Shown piece after piece: positions 1 through 9,083 of a stretch of 64,000 nucleotides of DNA. The first letter of the stretch is position 1. Every line of letters starts with the position of its first letter. The DNA comes from Corynebacterium sp. ACRPS (GTDB lineage: Bacteria > Actinomycetota > Actinomycetes > Mycobacteriales > Mycobacteriaceae). The notes under the pieces were generated by a model that was not told the DNA's origin, did not search any database, and saw only the letters and a list, made by a program, of their open reading frames with translations. Where the stretch lies: NCBI RefSeq assembly GCF_022346005.1, contig NZ_JAKRMY010000012.1, positions 34,694 through 98,693 on the forward strand, in the 5' to 3' direction. A program made the position numbers and the translations under genes.

Positions 1-1
1 C

Positions 2-322
2 GTGGAAGATACCGACGACGATGAACACACCCTGCGCCGCATGGTCCGGGCCTATGGCATGGCCCCAGGTCTTCCCGAGGGCGAGGTCTACGAAGGTAAA
101 AATGGCGCCCTCGCGCTTGCCGATGCCCCCTCCTCCACCGCCGCCATCTCCATCAACGGCACCGGTGCGGACGAAAATAAGGACTGGGTGGTCACCGTCA
201 CCGGGGAATCCGCCGCAACGCGCACGACCACTCAACGCCTCTGGAAGGCCTTCGGGCAAGACGAACTACCAGAAGAAGTCACCGCTGATATCGAGGAGTT
301 TTCTGGAAAGGCCTTGGTTTAA
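2..322 (+). CDS. Hypothetical protein, probably C-terminal part of a gene cut by the window edge
   Basis: The frame is open from the first bases, so the GTG at position 2 is probably an internal valine and the true start lies upstream. The 106 visible residues are acidic and soluble, with no membrane segment or motif I recognise. The stop codon TAA ends one base before the ATG of the PrsW-type protease, so the two genes are surely co-transcribed and probably translationally coupled. Function unknown; the coupling suggests a partner or substrate-handling role for the membrane protease, which is inference only. Confidence 0.6.
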   Translation: MEDTDDDEHTLRRMVRAYGMAPGLPEGEVYEGKNGALALADAPSSTAAISINGTGADENKDWVVTVTGESAATRTTTQRLWKAFGQDELPEEVTADIEEFSGKALV

Positions 323-1174
323 ATGTCTAAGCTCTTTCGCACCGCGCTGTGGATTTTCTCCGGTCTGGGCCTTATCGGTTTTATCTCCCAGACGGTCATC
401 ACCCTATTGATCTCACCGCTGATGGGCATTATCAGCATCCTCATCGCGGCGATCCTCGTCGCGGTAGTCATCGCGCTATTGCGCCTGAGCCCTATGTGGG
501 CGCGCCCGGCGCGCGTATGGGCACCGCTTGCCTTTTTATGGGGCTCCGGCATGGCCATTAGCTTGGCATCTATGAGCTCCCCGGCGGTCATGCAGCTCGC
601 CATCAATTCAGGCTGGATCGATTCCTTCATGTCCTGGAGCGGCGCCTATCCCGAAGAGATTTCCAAGGCCACGGGCGTTTTATTCGTCCTGATGTCCTTC
701 CGCCAACTCAACCGCCCCTGGCACGGGTGGATGGTCGGCGCCGTCATCGGCCTTGGATTTGAAGCCAACGAAAACATCCTTTACGGCTCCATGGGCGCTA
801 CCACCCACCCGGATAGCGATTTCACCGGGCTCATACAGATGTGGGGCCTGCGCCTTATCGCCGGCCCTGGCCTGCACGTTTTGCTCACGGCGCTGGCCGG
901 TTGGGGCATCGGCTGGGCCCTCTACGCTGCCGCCAAGCCGCTCTGGTGGCGCATCAGCGTGGCACTCGGCTGCCTCGCGGTATCCTTCCTCCTCCACTTT
1001 GGTTGGAATTACCTGCACGATTCCGATATCGCGGCCGTTATCCAGGCCCTTGCCGTAGCTATTATCTTGTACCCGCTGAGCGTCTGGCTCATCCTGCGCG
1101 GCAATAAATACGCACACGACGATGACAGCTACAGCCACAGCACCGCAGAGGAGGCGCTATCCTTCACCCGCTAA
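323..1174 (+). CDS. PrsW family intramembrane metalloprotease
   Basis: A 283-residue polytopic membrane protein. It shows the PrsW/CAAX-protease-like motifs: a Glu-Glu pair at residues 111-112 followed by Lys115 (EEISK), the FEANENILYG segment at about 146-155, His185 in a helix (HVLLTA), and HFGWN near 225. In the family the glutamates and histidines form the metalloprotease centre inside the membrane; PrsW of Bacillus cleaves an anti-sigma factor. The substrate here is unknown. It starts immediately after the upstream gene's stop, so the pair is an operon. No anti-sigma factor is visible nearby. Confidence 0.82.
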   Translation: MSKLFRTALWIFSGLGLIGFISQTVITLLISPLMGIISILIAAILVAVVIALLRLSPMWARPARVWAPLAFLWGSGMAISLASMSSPAVMQLAINSGWIDSFMSWSGAYPEEISKATGVLFVLMSFRQLNRPWHGWMVGAVIGLGFEANENILYGSMGATTHPDSDFTGLIQMWGLRLIAGPGLHVLLTALAGWGIGWALYAAAKPLWWRISVALGCLAVSFLLHFGWNYLHDSDIAAVIQALAVAIILYPLSVWLILRGNKYAHDDDSYSHSTAEEALSFTR

Positions 1175-1402
1175 CCCCAAGCCGTGCTTGTTTCTCCCAA
1201 AATGTCCAAACCAACCGCATTCCGCCAAAACTTCTCCAGCTTTCAGAGAAACGCGGTTGCTTTAGACGCTCGAGCCTTCCGTAGATCCCCCCCCCGGCCG
1301 CAAAAATCTGTGGTTTAAGGCACATGCGGGTAGTGACTTTCGCTACACTCTCTACAAGGCGCTTTTGCCACCTATCCTCCACTTTAAGGACTGAGGACCT
1401 TC
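1175..1402. other. Intergenic region, promoter of the amino-acid transporter
   Basis: 228 bp without a credible gene. It includes an eight-C run near 1290 and, close to the next gene, a TACACT hexamer at about 1344-1349 that could be its -10. I see no convincing terminator for the PrsW operon; the only inverted repeat (CAACCGC/GCGGTTG, far apart) is too loose. Confidence 0.4.
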
Positions 1403-2734
1403 ATGAATGCCCCAACCCACGAGTCCCGCACGGATGACAGCACGGAAAGTACCGAGGGGGCAGCTCCGACAAATTCCGCAGAGGAAGCCAACCGGCAGAA
1501 GGCGGTGGGCTCCGCCCTGTCTTGGGTCATCGCGCTTTTTGGCACCGGTGTTGGTGCCGGCATCCTCTTCTTGCCGCTCAACGCCGGCGCCTTCGGATTT
1601 TGGCCGCTCGTCTTCGCCACCGTGTTCATCTTCCCGCTGGTGTATTTTTCCCACCGGACCTACGCCCGCATAGTCAGCGGCGCACCACAAGAACAACACA
1701 GGAAAGACGTCCTAGAGCTGGTGCGCTACTACCTTGGCCGCAATAGCGGCCTTTTCATCGCCGTCTTGTATTGGCTGGCCATCGTGCCAACAGTGCTCAT
1801 TTATGGCATCAGCATTACCAATGTGGTCGATAGCTTCATCGTCAACCAGCTCGGCGGGCCGAGCATCAACAGGTGGATACTATCCATTGCCTGCGTAGGC
1901 GTCATGACGGGCCTTTTTGCCATCGGCCGCCGCCCCATGCTGTGGCTGGCCCAGATGCTGGTCTACCCGCTCATCGTCGCCTTGGCGGCAACCTCCATTT
2001 ATTTGATCCCCAAGTGGGATTTCGAAAGCTTCCTCAACGTTGAATACGAAGGCGGTATCTGGGGAATCCTTAAGGGCATCCTGCTTATTCTTCCGGTGCT
2101 GGTCTTTTCCTTTTCCCACATGGCCGCGCTATCGCAATTCTCCGTAGACGTGCAGCCGGCCTACGGCAAAAAGACGGAGAAGTTCGTCTCCCGCGTGGAG
2201 CTCTATACCGCCGCAATGCTCGTGGTATTTACCATGTTCTTCGTCTGGTCCTGCGTCCTCGCGCTCGGAGCGGACGGATTGAAGGAGGCAGCCGATCAAA
2301 ACATCCCGGTGCTGTCTTATTTCGCCAACGTCACGGGCACGCCGTTCATTGGTTATATGGCACCGCTAATTACCATGTGCGCGATCATCTCTTCCTACTT
2401 CGGGCACATGCTTGGTTCCGAGGAAGGCACCGAGTACCTCCTGCGCATTGCCGTTCCCCGCATGGCCAATAAGCTTTCGCGCCGCGCGCTGCTCAACATC
2501 ATTTATGTCATCGTATTCGTGGCAACGGCCCTCGTGGCCGTCTTCAACCCCTCCATCATGGACATGATTTCAGTGGTTGGCGGCATCTTCGTGGCATTCT
2601 TGGTCTATCTGGTGCCGGTCTACATGTTTAAAAAGGTCGATGACTATTCCCAGTTCAAAAACGACATCTGGAATTACTTCGTCTTTTGCATGGGACTTGT
2701 CATCATGGCCGTGACCGTCTGGAACCTGATCTAA
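1403..2734 (+). CDS. Serine/threonine-type amino-acid permease (HAAAP family)
   Basis: A 443-residue inner-membrane transporter with a hydrophilic, Ser/Thr/Glu-rich N-terminus of about 35 residues followed by eleven or so membrane helices. The first helix carries the GTGVGAGILFLP motif typical of the hydroxy/aromatic amino acid permeases (SdaC, TdcC, Mtr). SdaC-like members import serine or threonine with protons or sodium. It is monocistronic, convergent with the minus-strand gene that follows. The exact substrate cannot be read from sequence. Confidence 0.78.
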   Translation: MNAPTHESRTDDSTESTEGAAPTNSAEEANRQKAVGSALSWVIALFGTGVGAGILFLPLNAGAFGFWPLVFATVFIFPLVYFSHRTYARIVSGAPQEQHRKDVLELVRYYLGRNSGLFIAVLYWLAIVPTVLIYGISITNVVDSFIVNQLGGPSINRWILSIACVGVMTGLFAIGRRPMLWLAQMLVYPLIVALAATSIYLIPKWDFESFLNVEYEGGIWGILKGILLILPVLVFSFSHMAALSQFSVDVQPAYGKKTEKFVSRVELYTAAMLVVFTMFFVWSCVLALGADGLKEAADQNIPVLSYFANVTGTPFIGYMAPLITMCAIISSYFGHMLGSEEGTEYLLRIAVPRMANKLSRRALLNIIYVIVFVATALVAVFNPSIMDMISVVGGIFVAFLVYLVPVYMFKKVDDYSQFKNDIWNYFVFCMGLVIMAVTVWNLI

Positions 2735-2752
2735 CGGCCAGTCCCTCGGCGC

Positions 2753-3601
2753 TTATTGGCACACCCGCACTTGGCTTACCTGCGCCAGGGCTTGATTAGC
2801 GTTCGCGCACGCTTGGCGCTCAAGATCGGCCGCGGTGCGGGTGGCATCGCGAAGCGCCTGCTGCGCAGGTTCTGGCAGGTTGAGGTCGTTTTCGATGCGC
2901 GCGCCGATGGCCTCACTGGACCCGCCGACCGGCGCATTGTCGATGCCGCGCATGACATCCGCGGTATGGGTCTGCGCATCGCCATACGTATTGGCGGCTA
3001 CGGTAAACCCATGCCCGGTAGATACGGAGGCGTGGATGGTGCGGTCATCGGACCAACCGAATTTGGTGCCCCATACTCCGGGAATGTGGTCGGTGCCGAA
3101 ATCCTGGCGGTACCCATCCGCAGCCACGGGAGCAGCAGTGGCCATTCCCGCAAAAATGGGTGCTGCGATGGGGTCGTGCTGGATCTCCGCGGTAAACCGC
3201 GCGATATCTTCGGTCGAGGTCTGCGTGGTTCCCCAGTAGCCGGTGTAGTGAGTTTCACTCAGCCCGAATTCTTGGATGATGCTGGGAATGGCCTGCGGGT
3301 AGCGGCGGTCCAGGTCGCTGGCCACATTATCGTCGCTATAGCGAATCATATTTTCCACTTGGGCCTTATCGGCGGCAGAACCATACTTGAGCACCCAATA
3401 TCCCAGGTAGAGCTTGCTCAAGGATAGCGCCGGGCGGGACTCGTGACTATTGGCAGTCGAGACGGTGGCGCCGGAATCGTGCCTAACGGTGATCTGCGTA
3501 CGATCAGGCACTGATTGGGGATCGAGGCTGACCGCTTGGGCAGCGGGAATGGTCACGAAGGAAAGTGCGGTAACGAGAGAACCAATAGCTAATTTTTTCA
3601 T
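2753..3601 (-). CDS. Secreted serine hydrolase, class A beta-lactamase/PBP-like fold
   Basis: 282 residues with a Sec signal peptide cut after AQA at about residue 23. I chose the ATG of MKKLAIG rather than the longer frame because the signal peptide starts there. The mature part has SLSK at 60-63 (SxxK nucleophile), SDDN at 89-92 (an SDN-like box shifted by one residue), and GTKFG near residue 180 in place of KTG. This is the layout of small beta-lactamase-like hydrolases of Corynebacteriales. Whether it degrades beta-lactams or acts on cell-wall peptides is open; no neighbouring resistance genes are present. Confidence 0.7.
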   Translation of the reverse strand: MKKLAIGSLVTALSFVTIPAAQAVSLDPQSVPDRTQITVRHDSGATVSTANSHESRPALSLSKLYLGYWVLKYGSAADKAQVENMIRYSDDNVASDLDRRYPQAIPSIIQEFGLSETHYTGYWGTTQTSTEDIARFTAEIQHDPIAAPIFAGMATAAPVAADGYRQDFGTDHIPGVWGTKFGWSDDRTIHASVSTGHGFTVAANTYGDAQTHTADVMRGIDNAPVGGSSEAIGARIENDLNLPEPAQQALRDATRTAADLERQACANANQALAQVSQVRVCQ

Positions 3602-3673
3602 AACGCATATAGCGTAGCCGTGGATGTACATCGCCGCAGGCTATAAATGCAAAAAGTTTCCCTATTGTACTAT

Positions 3674-3982
3674 CTATCGCAGCAATACTTCTAGGTCCCG
3701 CGCATCCATGCCGTGCTTATGCATGGCGACGCGCCCGTGGGAGTGCTCGATGCCCTCGCGGTTCCAGTATTCTTCCGCGCGAACGGGATCGTGGGAGGCA
3801 CCATTGGCGCGGACCACGCGCCACCAGGCGGCGTTACCGCCGTGCCTATTCATCACGGTGCCGACATTGCGGGCCCCGCACCCGGCGAGTTTTGCCACCT
3901 CCCCGTAGGAGGACACATTGCCGGGCGGGATAACGGCCACGATGGCTAGCACGCGCTGTGCCAAATCAGAGGAGCCTGTCAT
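3674..3982 (-). CDS. Alkyltransferase-like (ATL/MGMT family) DNA-binding protein
   Basis: About 102 residues, the size of the C-terminal domain of O6-alkylguanine-DNA alkyltransferase. It contains VSSYGEVAKLAGCGARNVGTVM (helix-turn-helix plus Arg finger) but where MGMT has the catalytic PCHRV motif it reads AAWWRVV, so the acceptor cysteine is absent. ATL proteins bind O6-alkylguanine, flip the base and hand the lesion to nucleotide excision repair. I chose the ATG at 3982, preceded by GAGAGG, over the TTG one codon upstream. Immediately upstream of it lies the VOC gene on the same strand. Confidence 0.75.
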   Translation of the reverse strand: MTGSSDLAQRVLAIVAVIPPGNVSSYGEVAKLAGCGARNVGTVMNRHGGNAAWWRVVRANGASHDPVRAEEYWNREGIEHSHGRVAMHKHGMDARDLEVLLR

Positions 3983-4002
3983 CAACGCCTCTCTCCCCGC
4001 GC

Positions 4003-4830
4003 TTAGTCCCTGGTGGGGTTGAGCACGTCGTCGGATTCGGTGGGCTCATCCTCGGGGGCGTCTTCGACCTCAGTCAGGGTGACGGTCGCGCCGGTGGAAT
4101 CCGCGAGCAGGCACATGCGCCCGAAGGGGGAATCCCACGGCTCGCGGATGATTTCACCGCCGAGCTCTACCGCTTTCTTGGCGGCTTCATCGATATCGCG
4201 CACCCCTAGGTAGGTCTGCCAGAAGCTCGGCACCTGGGGTGGGAACTGGCCTTCAGCATTCCACAGGCCCGCGAACGGGGCGCCGTCTTCTTCCACGGTG
4301 GCGTAAATGAAATTCTCGTCCTCAGACTCCATGGCGCGAATCTCCCAGTTGAATAGCTCGCCATAAAAGTCCATGGCCTGCTGGAATCGCGTCGTGGCGG
4401 TCAGCTCGTGCCATACCGGGGTGCCGGGTTCGCCACCGGCGACGAAGTGCTCTGGGCCAGAGGGCTGGATGAGGCCGAACATGCCACCGGCGGCATCGGC
4501 AAGCAGGGCCATGTGGCCCAGCTGCACGGGCTGGGGCGCGGCGAGGATCCTCCCGCCGAGGTTCTCCGTGCGCTGGCAATCGCCGTCGATGTCTTTGGAG
4601 AGGAAGTAGGTCACCCAGGTATCCGGCGTGGGGGCTTCCTCCGGCTGCGGGATGAGGCCGGCGATGGGCAGGCCCTGCAGGCGCGCCATCTGATAGGGGT
4701 TGTCCTCCTGGGTCTCGGCCGAAATATCCCAGCCCAAGACCTGCTCATAAAAGTGGGCGGACTTGCGCGGATCCGAGGTGGTCAGATCGATCCAGTAGGG
4801 CATGCCTACTTCGGCTTCAAATGCGGGCAT
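4003..4830 (-). CDS. Two-domain VOC (glyoxalase/bleomycin resistance) family protein
   Basis: 275 residues made of two tandem VOC domains, about residues 8-125 and 135-260. Each begins with the beta-strand/helix pattern of this fold (PYWIDLTTSDPRKSAHFYEQVLGW and PVWHELTATTRFQQAMDFYGELFNW). The C-terminus is acidic. In this superfamily paired beta-alpha-beta-beta-beta modules bind a metal or an antibiotic; two-domain forms like this are usually uncharacterised. The gene starts one base after the S4-domain gene's stop, so they form an operon with it. Confidence 0.75.
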   Translation of the reverse strand: MPAFEAEVGMPYWIDLTTSDPRKSAHFYEQVLGWDISAETQEDNPYQMARLQGLPIAGLIPQPEEAPTPDTWVTYFLSKDIDGDCQRTENLGGRILAAPQPVQLGHMALLADAAGGMFGLIQPSGPEHFVAGGEPGTPVWHELTATTRFQQAMDFYGELFNWEIRAMESEDENFIYATVEEDGAPFAGLWNAEGQFPPQVPSFWQTYLGVRDIDEAAKKAVELGGEIIREPWDSPFGRMCLLADSTGATVTLTEVEDAPEDEPTESDDVLNPTRD

Positions 4831-5115
4831 TTATAGATTCCTCCACTTTTCCGGATCAAAGTCATCGTCTGCGGTGGCTTCATCAAAATAGTCATCATCA
4901 TCGTCGGGCTCGCCCACGCGCGCGCAGGTGCCTTCGATGCACACCTCATCGCCAATCTGCAGCGTAGCGCCGCGGCGGGTCTCGGTGTCACCGTTGACCG
5001 TGACCGCGCCTTCTGCGATAAGTTCCTTGGCTTCACCACCGGTTCCGACCAAGCTGGCCAGTTTAATAAACTGGCCCAATTTGATGGACTCGCCAGAAAT
5101 TGCAACCTCAAGCAT
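4831..5115 (-). CDS. S4-domain RNA-binding protein (YbcJ/YaaA-like)
   Basis: 94 residues. Residues 1-70 form a minimal S4 fold: KLGQFIKLASLVGTGGEAKELIAEGAVTVNG matches the RNA-binding helix-loop-strand of the S4 family. The tail (DDDDDYFDEATADDDFD) is strongly acidic. Small single-S4 proteins of this type bind structured RNA, often ribosomal. It is the first gene of a probable operon with the VOC protein. Confidence 0.78.
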   Translation of the reverse strand: MLEVAISGESIKLGQFIKLASLVGTGGEAKELIAEGAVTVNGDTETRRGATLQIGDEVCIEGTCARVGEPDDDDDYFDEATADDDFDPEKWRNL

Positions 5116-5172
5116 GCCGCCCAGCTTACCCAGAGCCCGTTGCCGCGCGGCTATGGGTGGGGGTGGACAGGC

Positions 5173-5502
5173 TTAGTCACGCGCGCGCAGGGAGACCGCC
5201 GTGCCCGTGGCGGTGACCAACAGCATGTCATTATTGGTGCCCATTGGGGAATAGTCGAAGGCGATGCCCACCACGCCATCAGCACCCAATTCCTGGCCGC
5301 GGCGCCACAATTCATCCAGCGCCGCCTCGCGGGCCTTGATGGCTTCGCTTTCATAGCCTGAGGCGCGTCCACCGGTAATATTGCGTATCGATGCCCCAAA
5401 GTCTTTGAGCATATTGATGCCGGTAACGGTCTCACCAGCGATGATGCGCAGGTATTTGGTGATTTCATAACCGTCGACGGTATTTGTGGTAGTAAAAATC
5501 AT
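5173..5502 (-). CDS. YbjQ/UPF0145 family protein
   Basis: 109 residues with the full YbjQ signature: an N-terminal VDGYEI strand, ITGGRASGYE at about residues 42-51, an amphipathic helix of alternating A/E/L residues, and GADGVVGIAFDYSPMG near 74-89. The family forms pentamers and is listed as a putative heavy-metal-binding domain, but no function is proven. It lies between the S4 gene and the first LysE-type exporter, all on the minus strand. Confidence 0.85.
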   Translation of the reverse strand: MIFTTTNTVDGYEITKYLRIIAGETVTGINMLKDFGASIRNITGGRASGYESEAIKAREAALDELWRRGQELGADGVVGIAFDYSPMGTNNDMLLVTATGTAVSLRARD

Positions 5503-5511
5503 AAGTTCAGC

Positions 5512-6186
5512 CTACATCGCAATAAGCCCACGGATGCCTTCAAAGAGGATAACCACGCCGAGGAGCAGGAAGACGATGCCACTGACGATGTCCACCCACG
5601 CCGAGTTCTTGGCCATCCACTTCGATACCGCGCGCGTGCTCAAGCCGACGCCGACGAAGAGCACCAAGCTTTCCAGCACCAGTACCGCGGCGACGACGAC
5701 GTTTCCGCCCACGCCCATTCCTGGGTCGATGAAATTGGCAAAGATGGCGCCAAAAAAGATGACCACCTTGGGGTTGGAAAGATCGCAGACCAACCCCATG
5801 CGGTAGGCCGTCTTTGCCTTAATAATTCCGTCCGGGGTAAACCCTCGCGGTTGGGGTGCCTGCTTTTCCGTGCCCACGACGGTGGCGGGTGCGCGCCGTT
5901 CCCGCAGGCCGGAGGAAATCGCGCTATAGGCCATCCACAGCAGATAGCTGCCGCCGAGGACCTGCAGGAGCACCAGGATGCCCTCATGCGTAGAGATCAA
6001 TGCCGAAAGCCCGGCGAGCGAAGCGATGGTCCACAGGGCAAGGCCCGTCGTGCTGCCAATGGCCACCCACACCGCCGCGCGGGTGGACCGCGCACCCAGG
6101 CGGATAATCTGCACCACATCCGGCCCCGGCGAAGCCATGGCCGCGAACCATACGCCCATCAGGGTCACAAGGGCACCTATAGCCAC
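5512..6186 (-). CDS. LysE/RhtB family amino-acid exporter, copy 1
   Basis: 224 residues, six predicted membrane helices. The N-terminus ALVTLMGVWFAAMASPGPDVVQIIRLG carries the SPGPD(V/I) motif of LysE/RhtB exporters, and SNPKVVIFFGAIF near residue 140 is the second family motif. GTG start at 6186 with GGAGG upstream. Such proteins export amino acids or homoserine-lactone-like molecules. The paralogue just upstream (6266-6949) suggests a tandem duplication; the two share the same motifs but have diverged in the central loop. Confidence 0.85.
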   Translation of the reverse strand: MAIGALVTLMGVWFAAMASPGPDVVQIIRLGARSTRAAVWVAIGSTTGLALWTIASLAGLSALISTHEGILVLLQVLGGSYLLWMAYSAISSGLRERRAPATVVGTEKQAPQPRGFTPDGIIKAKTAYRMGLVCDLSNPKVVIFFGAIFANFIDPGMGVGGNVVVAAVLVLESLVLFVGVGLSTRAVSKWMAKNSAWVDIVSGIVFLLLGVVILFEGIRGLIAM

Positions 6187-6265
6187 CTAACACCTCCACA
6201 TTCGTATGCATTTTTACTAACGCATTCAACTGTAGGAAGTGTCTCACCTGCAGCGAAACAGGTAA

Positions 6266-6949
6266 CTACTGTGATTTCAGCAGCGCGGTGGCACCCTCCC
6301 CGGCCATCACCACACCGAGCAGGCCAAAGACGAGGCCTGAGACCATATCGATGCCGGCGGAATACCGCGCCGTCCACCGCGCGGCCGCGCGCACGAGCAG
6401 CGCAAAGGCGGAAAACCACACAAAGGACATGGCCGCGAGGATTAACGCCACCGCGATAGTCCACCCCACGGACATATCCGGGCGGATGAATTGGGCGAAT
6501 ACCGCACCGAAAAACACCAATGCCTTGGGGTTCGACAGGTTAGTCACCAGCCCCAGCTTGAAGGCCCGCCAGTTGGTCATGTCTTCGACGTCGGCATCGC
6601 CAGCCGCCCGTGCCTGGTCCGCATAGTCTTCCGTGTCCACCTCGTGAGCGGGCGCGCGCCGCGCGGCTAACCCGCTGCGCAGGGACGATACACCCATGTA
6701 CAGCAAGAAAAGCCCACCGAGCAATTGCAAGATGCTCAGCACGCCCGGCCGCGCCGTAATTAGCGCCGATAAACCGGCCAGGGAGGCGACAATCCAAAAG
6801 ACCGTCCCGCTAAATACCCCCACCGCGCACAATAGCCCGGCGCATGTGGATCGTGGGGCCACGCGAATGACCTGCACGATATCCGGGCCCGGAGACACCA
6901 AAGCCGCGAGCCAAATTCCCATCAAGGTAAGAAGAGAGGAAATGGTCAC
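6266..6949 (-). CDS. LysE/RhtB family amino-acid exporter, copy 2
   Basis: 227 residues, same six-helix plan as the adjacent copy, with SPGPDIVQVIRVAPRSTCAG at about 18-37 and NLSNPKALVFFGAVFAQF near 140. The central cytoplasmic loop (about 85-125) is longer and acidic (VDTEDYADQARAAGDADVEDM). GTG start at 6949 with GGAGA eight bases upstream. It is transcribed in the same direction as copy 1 (79 bp apart) and follows betA by 28 bp, so it may be read with betA. Confidence 0.85.
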   Translation of the reverse strand: MTISSLLTLMGIWLAALVSPGPDIVQVIRVAPRSTCAGLLCAVGVFSGTVFWIVASLAGLSALITARPGVLSILQLLGGLFLLYMGVSSLRSGLAARRAPAHEVDTEDYADQARAAGDADVEDMTNWRAFKLGLVTNLSNPKALVFFGAVFAQFIRPDMSVGWTIAVALILAAMSFVWFSAFALLVRAAARWTARYSAGIDMVSGLVFGLLGVVMAGEGATALLKSQ

Positions 6950-6977
6950 GGCTTTGTCTCCTTAATGTAAGCGGGCG

Positions 6978-8750
6978 TTAGTAAGCACCCTTCGGTGCCT
7001 CTTTGTGGTCACGGATTGCCTCGCCTTCGGCGTAGAGCGGCATATCCTCGTGTGCCTTGTACCACGGAGTGTAGTTGGGCTCGAGCGGCGTGCGGCCGGC
7101 AATGAGGTCAGCAGCCTTCTCGCCCACCATCATAGTCGGGGAGTAGATATTGCCGTTGGGAACCGAGGGGAATACGGAAGCATCGGCAATATACAGGCCA
7201 TCGATGCCCCATACTCCCATGGTTTCTGGGTTCACCACGGCCATGGGATCGGACTCATCGCCCATCTTGGCGGTGCAGGATGGGTGCAGTGCGGTTTCGC
7301 CGTCATTGCGGACCCACTCCAAGATTTCCTCATCGCTCTGGACCTCTGGGCCCGGGCTGAACTCGCGGGCGCCAACTTCCTCCATTGCCTTGGTATCCAG
7401 CAAGGAGCGGGCGACGCGGACGGCTTCTACCCATTCGCGGCGGTCCTGCTCAGTGCGCAGGTAGTTAAAGAGGATGGAGGGCTTTTGCCGGATATCGGAG
7501 CTCTTGATGTGCACGTGGCCCTTGGTATCGGAGAACATCGGGCCGACGTGCCACTGGAAGCCGTGCTTAACGTCGGCCTTTTGGCCGTCATAGCGCACCG
7601 CCATGGGCAGGAAGTGGAACATCAAGTTCGGGTAGGCCTCATCCTCGTTGGAGCGCACGAAACCGCCGCCCTCAAAGTGCGAGGTGGCCACTGGACCCTT
7701 CTTCGTCAGCAGCCACTGCAGGCCCATGAACGGCCAGCGCCACTTATCCAGGTAGGGCTGGGAGGAAGCGGTGGACTTGGTGGTCTCGTACTGGATGTAG
7801 ACCTCGAGGTGGTCCTGCAGGTTCTCACCCACGCCGGGCAGGTGCTTGACGACGTCGATGCCGTGCTTTTCCAAGATCTCGCGGTCACCCACGCCAGAGA
7901 CCTCAAGCAGCTGCGGGGTATTGATGGCACCGGCAGACAAGACGATCTTTTCTGCGAAGACGCGGTGGGTGCCACCCTGCCACTCGTATTCCACGCCCAC
8001 TGCCTTGGTGCCTTCAAAGAGGATCTTGGTGGTAAATGCGCGGGTCCGCACCTCGAGGTTGTCGCGGTCCTGGTTAGGGTACAGGTAGGCGCGGGCAGCG
8101 GACCAGCGCTTGCCGTGCTTGATATTGCGATCGAAGGGGGCAAAACCTTCTTGGCGGTAACCGTTGACGTCATTGGTCAGGTTATAGCCAGCCTCTTGTA
8201 CCGACTTAAATAGCGCCTGGAACAGCGGCGAGGTAGCAGGACCGCGGGACAGGTAGAGCGGGCCATCGTGGCCGCGGCGCGGATCATCGTCTTCTGCGGC
8301 AGCGGTGGTTTCCATGCGGTTGAAATACGGCAAGCAGTGGGCAAAATCCCAGTTATCCATGCCCGGGTTCTGGCCCCACTTTTCGTAGTCCATGGGGTTG
8401 CCGCGCTGGTAGATCATGCCGTTGATGGAAGAGGAACCGCCAAGCACCTTGCCGCGCGCATGGTAGATGCGGCGACCATTCATCTCCGGTTCCGGATCGG
8501 ATTCATACATCCAGTCATAGTTCTTTGCCCCGATGGGGAAAGAGAAACCGGAAGGCATGTGGATGAATAGGTCCCACAGGGAATCCGGGCGGCCGGCCTC
8601 AAGAACGAGCACGCGGGTGTCTTTATCCTCGGTCAGGCGAGCGGCGATGACGGAGCCGGCAGAGCCACCGCCGACGACGACCACATCGCTGACCTCATCC
8701 GTCGCCCTCTTTGTCGAGCGCTTCTTAGTCAACTTGTCCACAATACCCAT
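6978..8750 (-). CDS. betA: Choline dehydrogenase, GMC oxidoreductase
   Basis: 590 residues. FAD-binding Rossmann motif [16 protein letters not shown] near residues 22-37, GMC signature [19 protein letters not shown] near 100, and the C-terminal HPSCTAKMG box with the catalytic His near 515, ending in [22 protein letters not shown]. BetA oxidises choline to betaine aldehyde and on to glycine betaine. I chose the ATG at 8750 (MGIVDK), preceded by AGAAGGAAGGGG, over longer in-frame starts. It faces betT-betB across about 330 bp, so uptake and oxidation of choline form one divergent module. Confidence 0.9.
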   Translation of the reverse strand: MGIVDKLTKKRSTKRATDEVSDVVVVGGGSAGSVIAARLTEDKDTRVLVLEAGRPDSLWDLFIHMPSGFSFPIGAKNYDWMYESDPEPEMNGRRIYHARGKVLGGSSSINGMIYQRGNPMDYEKWGQNPGMDNWDFAHCLPYFNRMETTAAAEDDDPRRGHDGPLYLSRGPATSPLFQALFKSVQEAGYNLTNDVNGYRQEGFAPFDRNIKHGKRWSAARAYLYPNQDRDNLEVRTRAFTTKILFEGTKAVGVEYEWQGGTHRVFAEKIVLSAGAINTPQLLEVSGVGDREILEKHGIDVVKHLPGVGENLQDHLEVYIQYETTKSTASSQPYLDKWRWPFMGLQWLLTKKGPVATSHFEGGGFVRSNEDEAYPNLMFHFLPMAVRYDGQKADVKHGFQWHVGPMFSDTKGHVHIKSSDIRQKPSILFNYLRTEQDRREWVEAVRVARSLLDTKAMEEVGAREFSPGPEVQSDEEILEWVRNDGETALHPSCTAKMGDESDPMAVVNPETMGVWGIDGLYIADASVFPSVPNGNIYSPTMMVGEKAADLIAGRTPLEPNYTPWYKAHEDMPLYAEGEAIRDHKEAPKGAY

Positions 8751-9083
8751 AAATCCCCTTCCTTCTGTGAGCCATCTCACGCGTAGTTCTCGCCGTATTT
8801 CGGGCGGATCCATTGTATCCTGCGCAAAAAATCTATACTTTTCCGCTTTCATTTATGCGCAATAGCGCCCCCAGAATACACATCTGGTGGACGTTTTCCC
8901 AGATTAATGTATATTTACGGTGTTCGGGTATGCATCTGAGTAGATGAAATCCGGGGTCTTTACGCATAGATTGCTCGCATATGATTTATGCCACCAACCT
9001 ATCTCTTACCCCTCTTTTCGGGGAATTGCGGGGCAGTCTTGCGAAAGATTCGACACTTAATCGATCAAGACTAGGAGAAGTAG
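8751..9083. promoter_or_regulatory. Divergent bet promoter region
   Basis: 333 bp between betA and betT, A+T-richer than the flanks. It must hold both promoters. I see short inverted elements (CCAGA-N7-TCTGG around 8871) but no single convincing operator. No betI-type TetR repressor gene is present anywhere in the window, unlike many bet loci, so the regulator acts from elsewhere. The betT ribosome-binding site is AGGAGAAG just before 9084. Confidence 0.55.
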
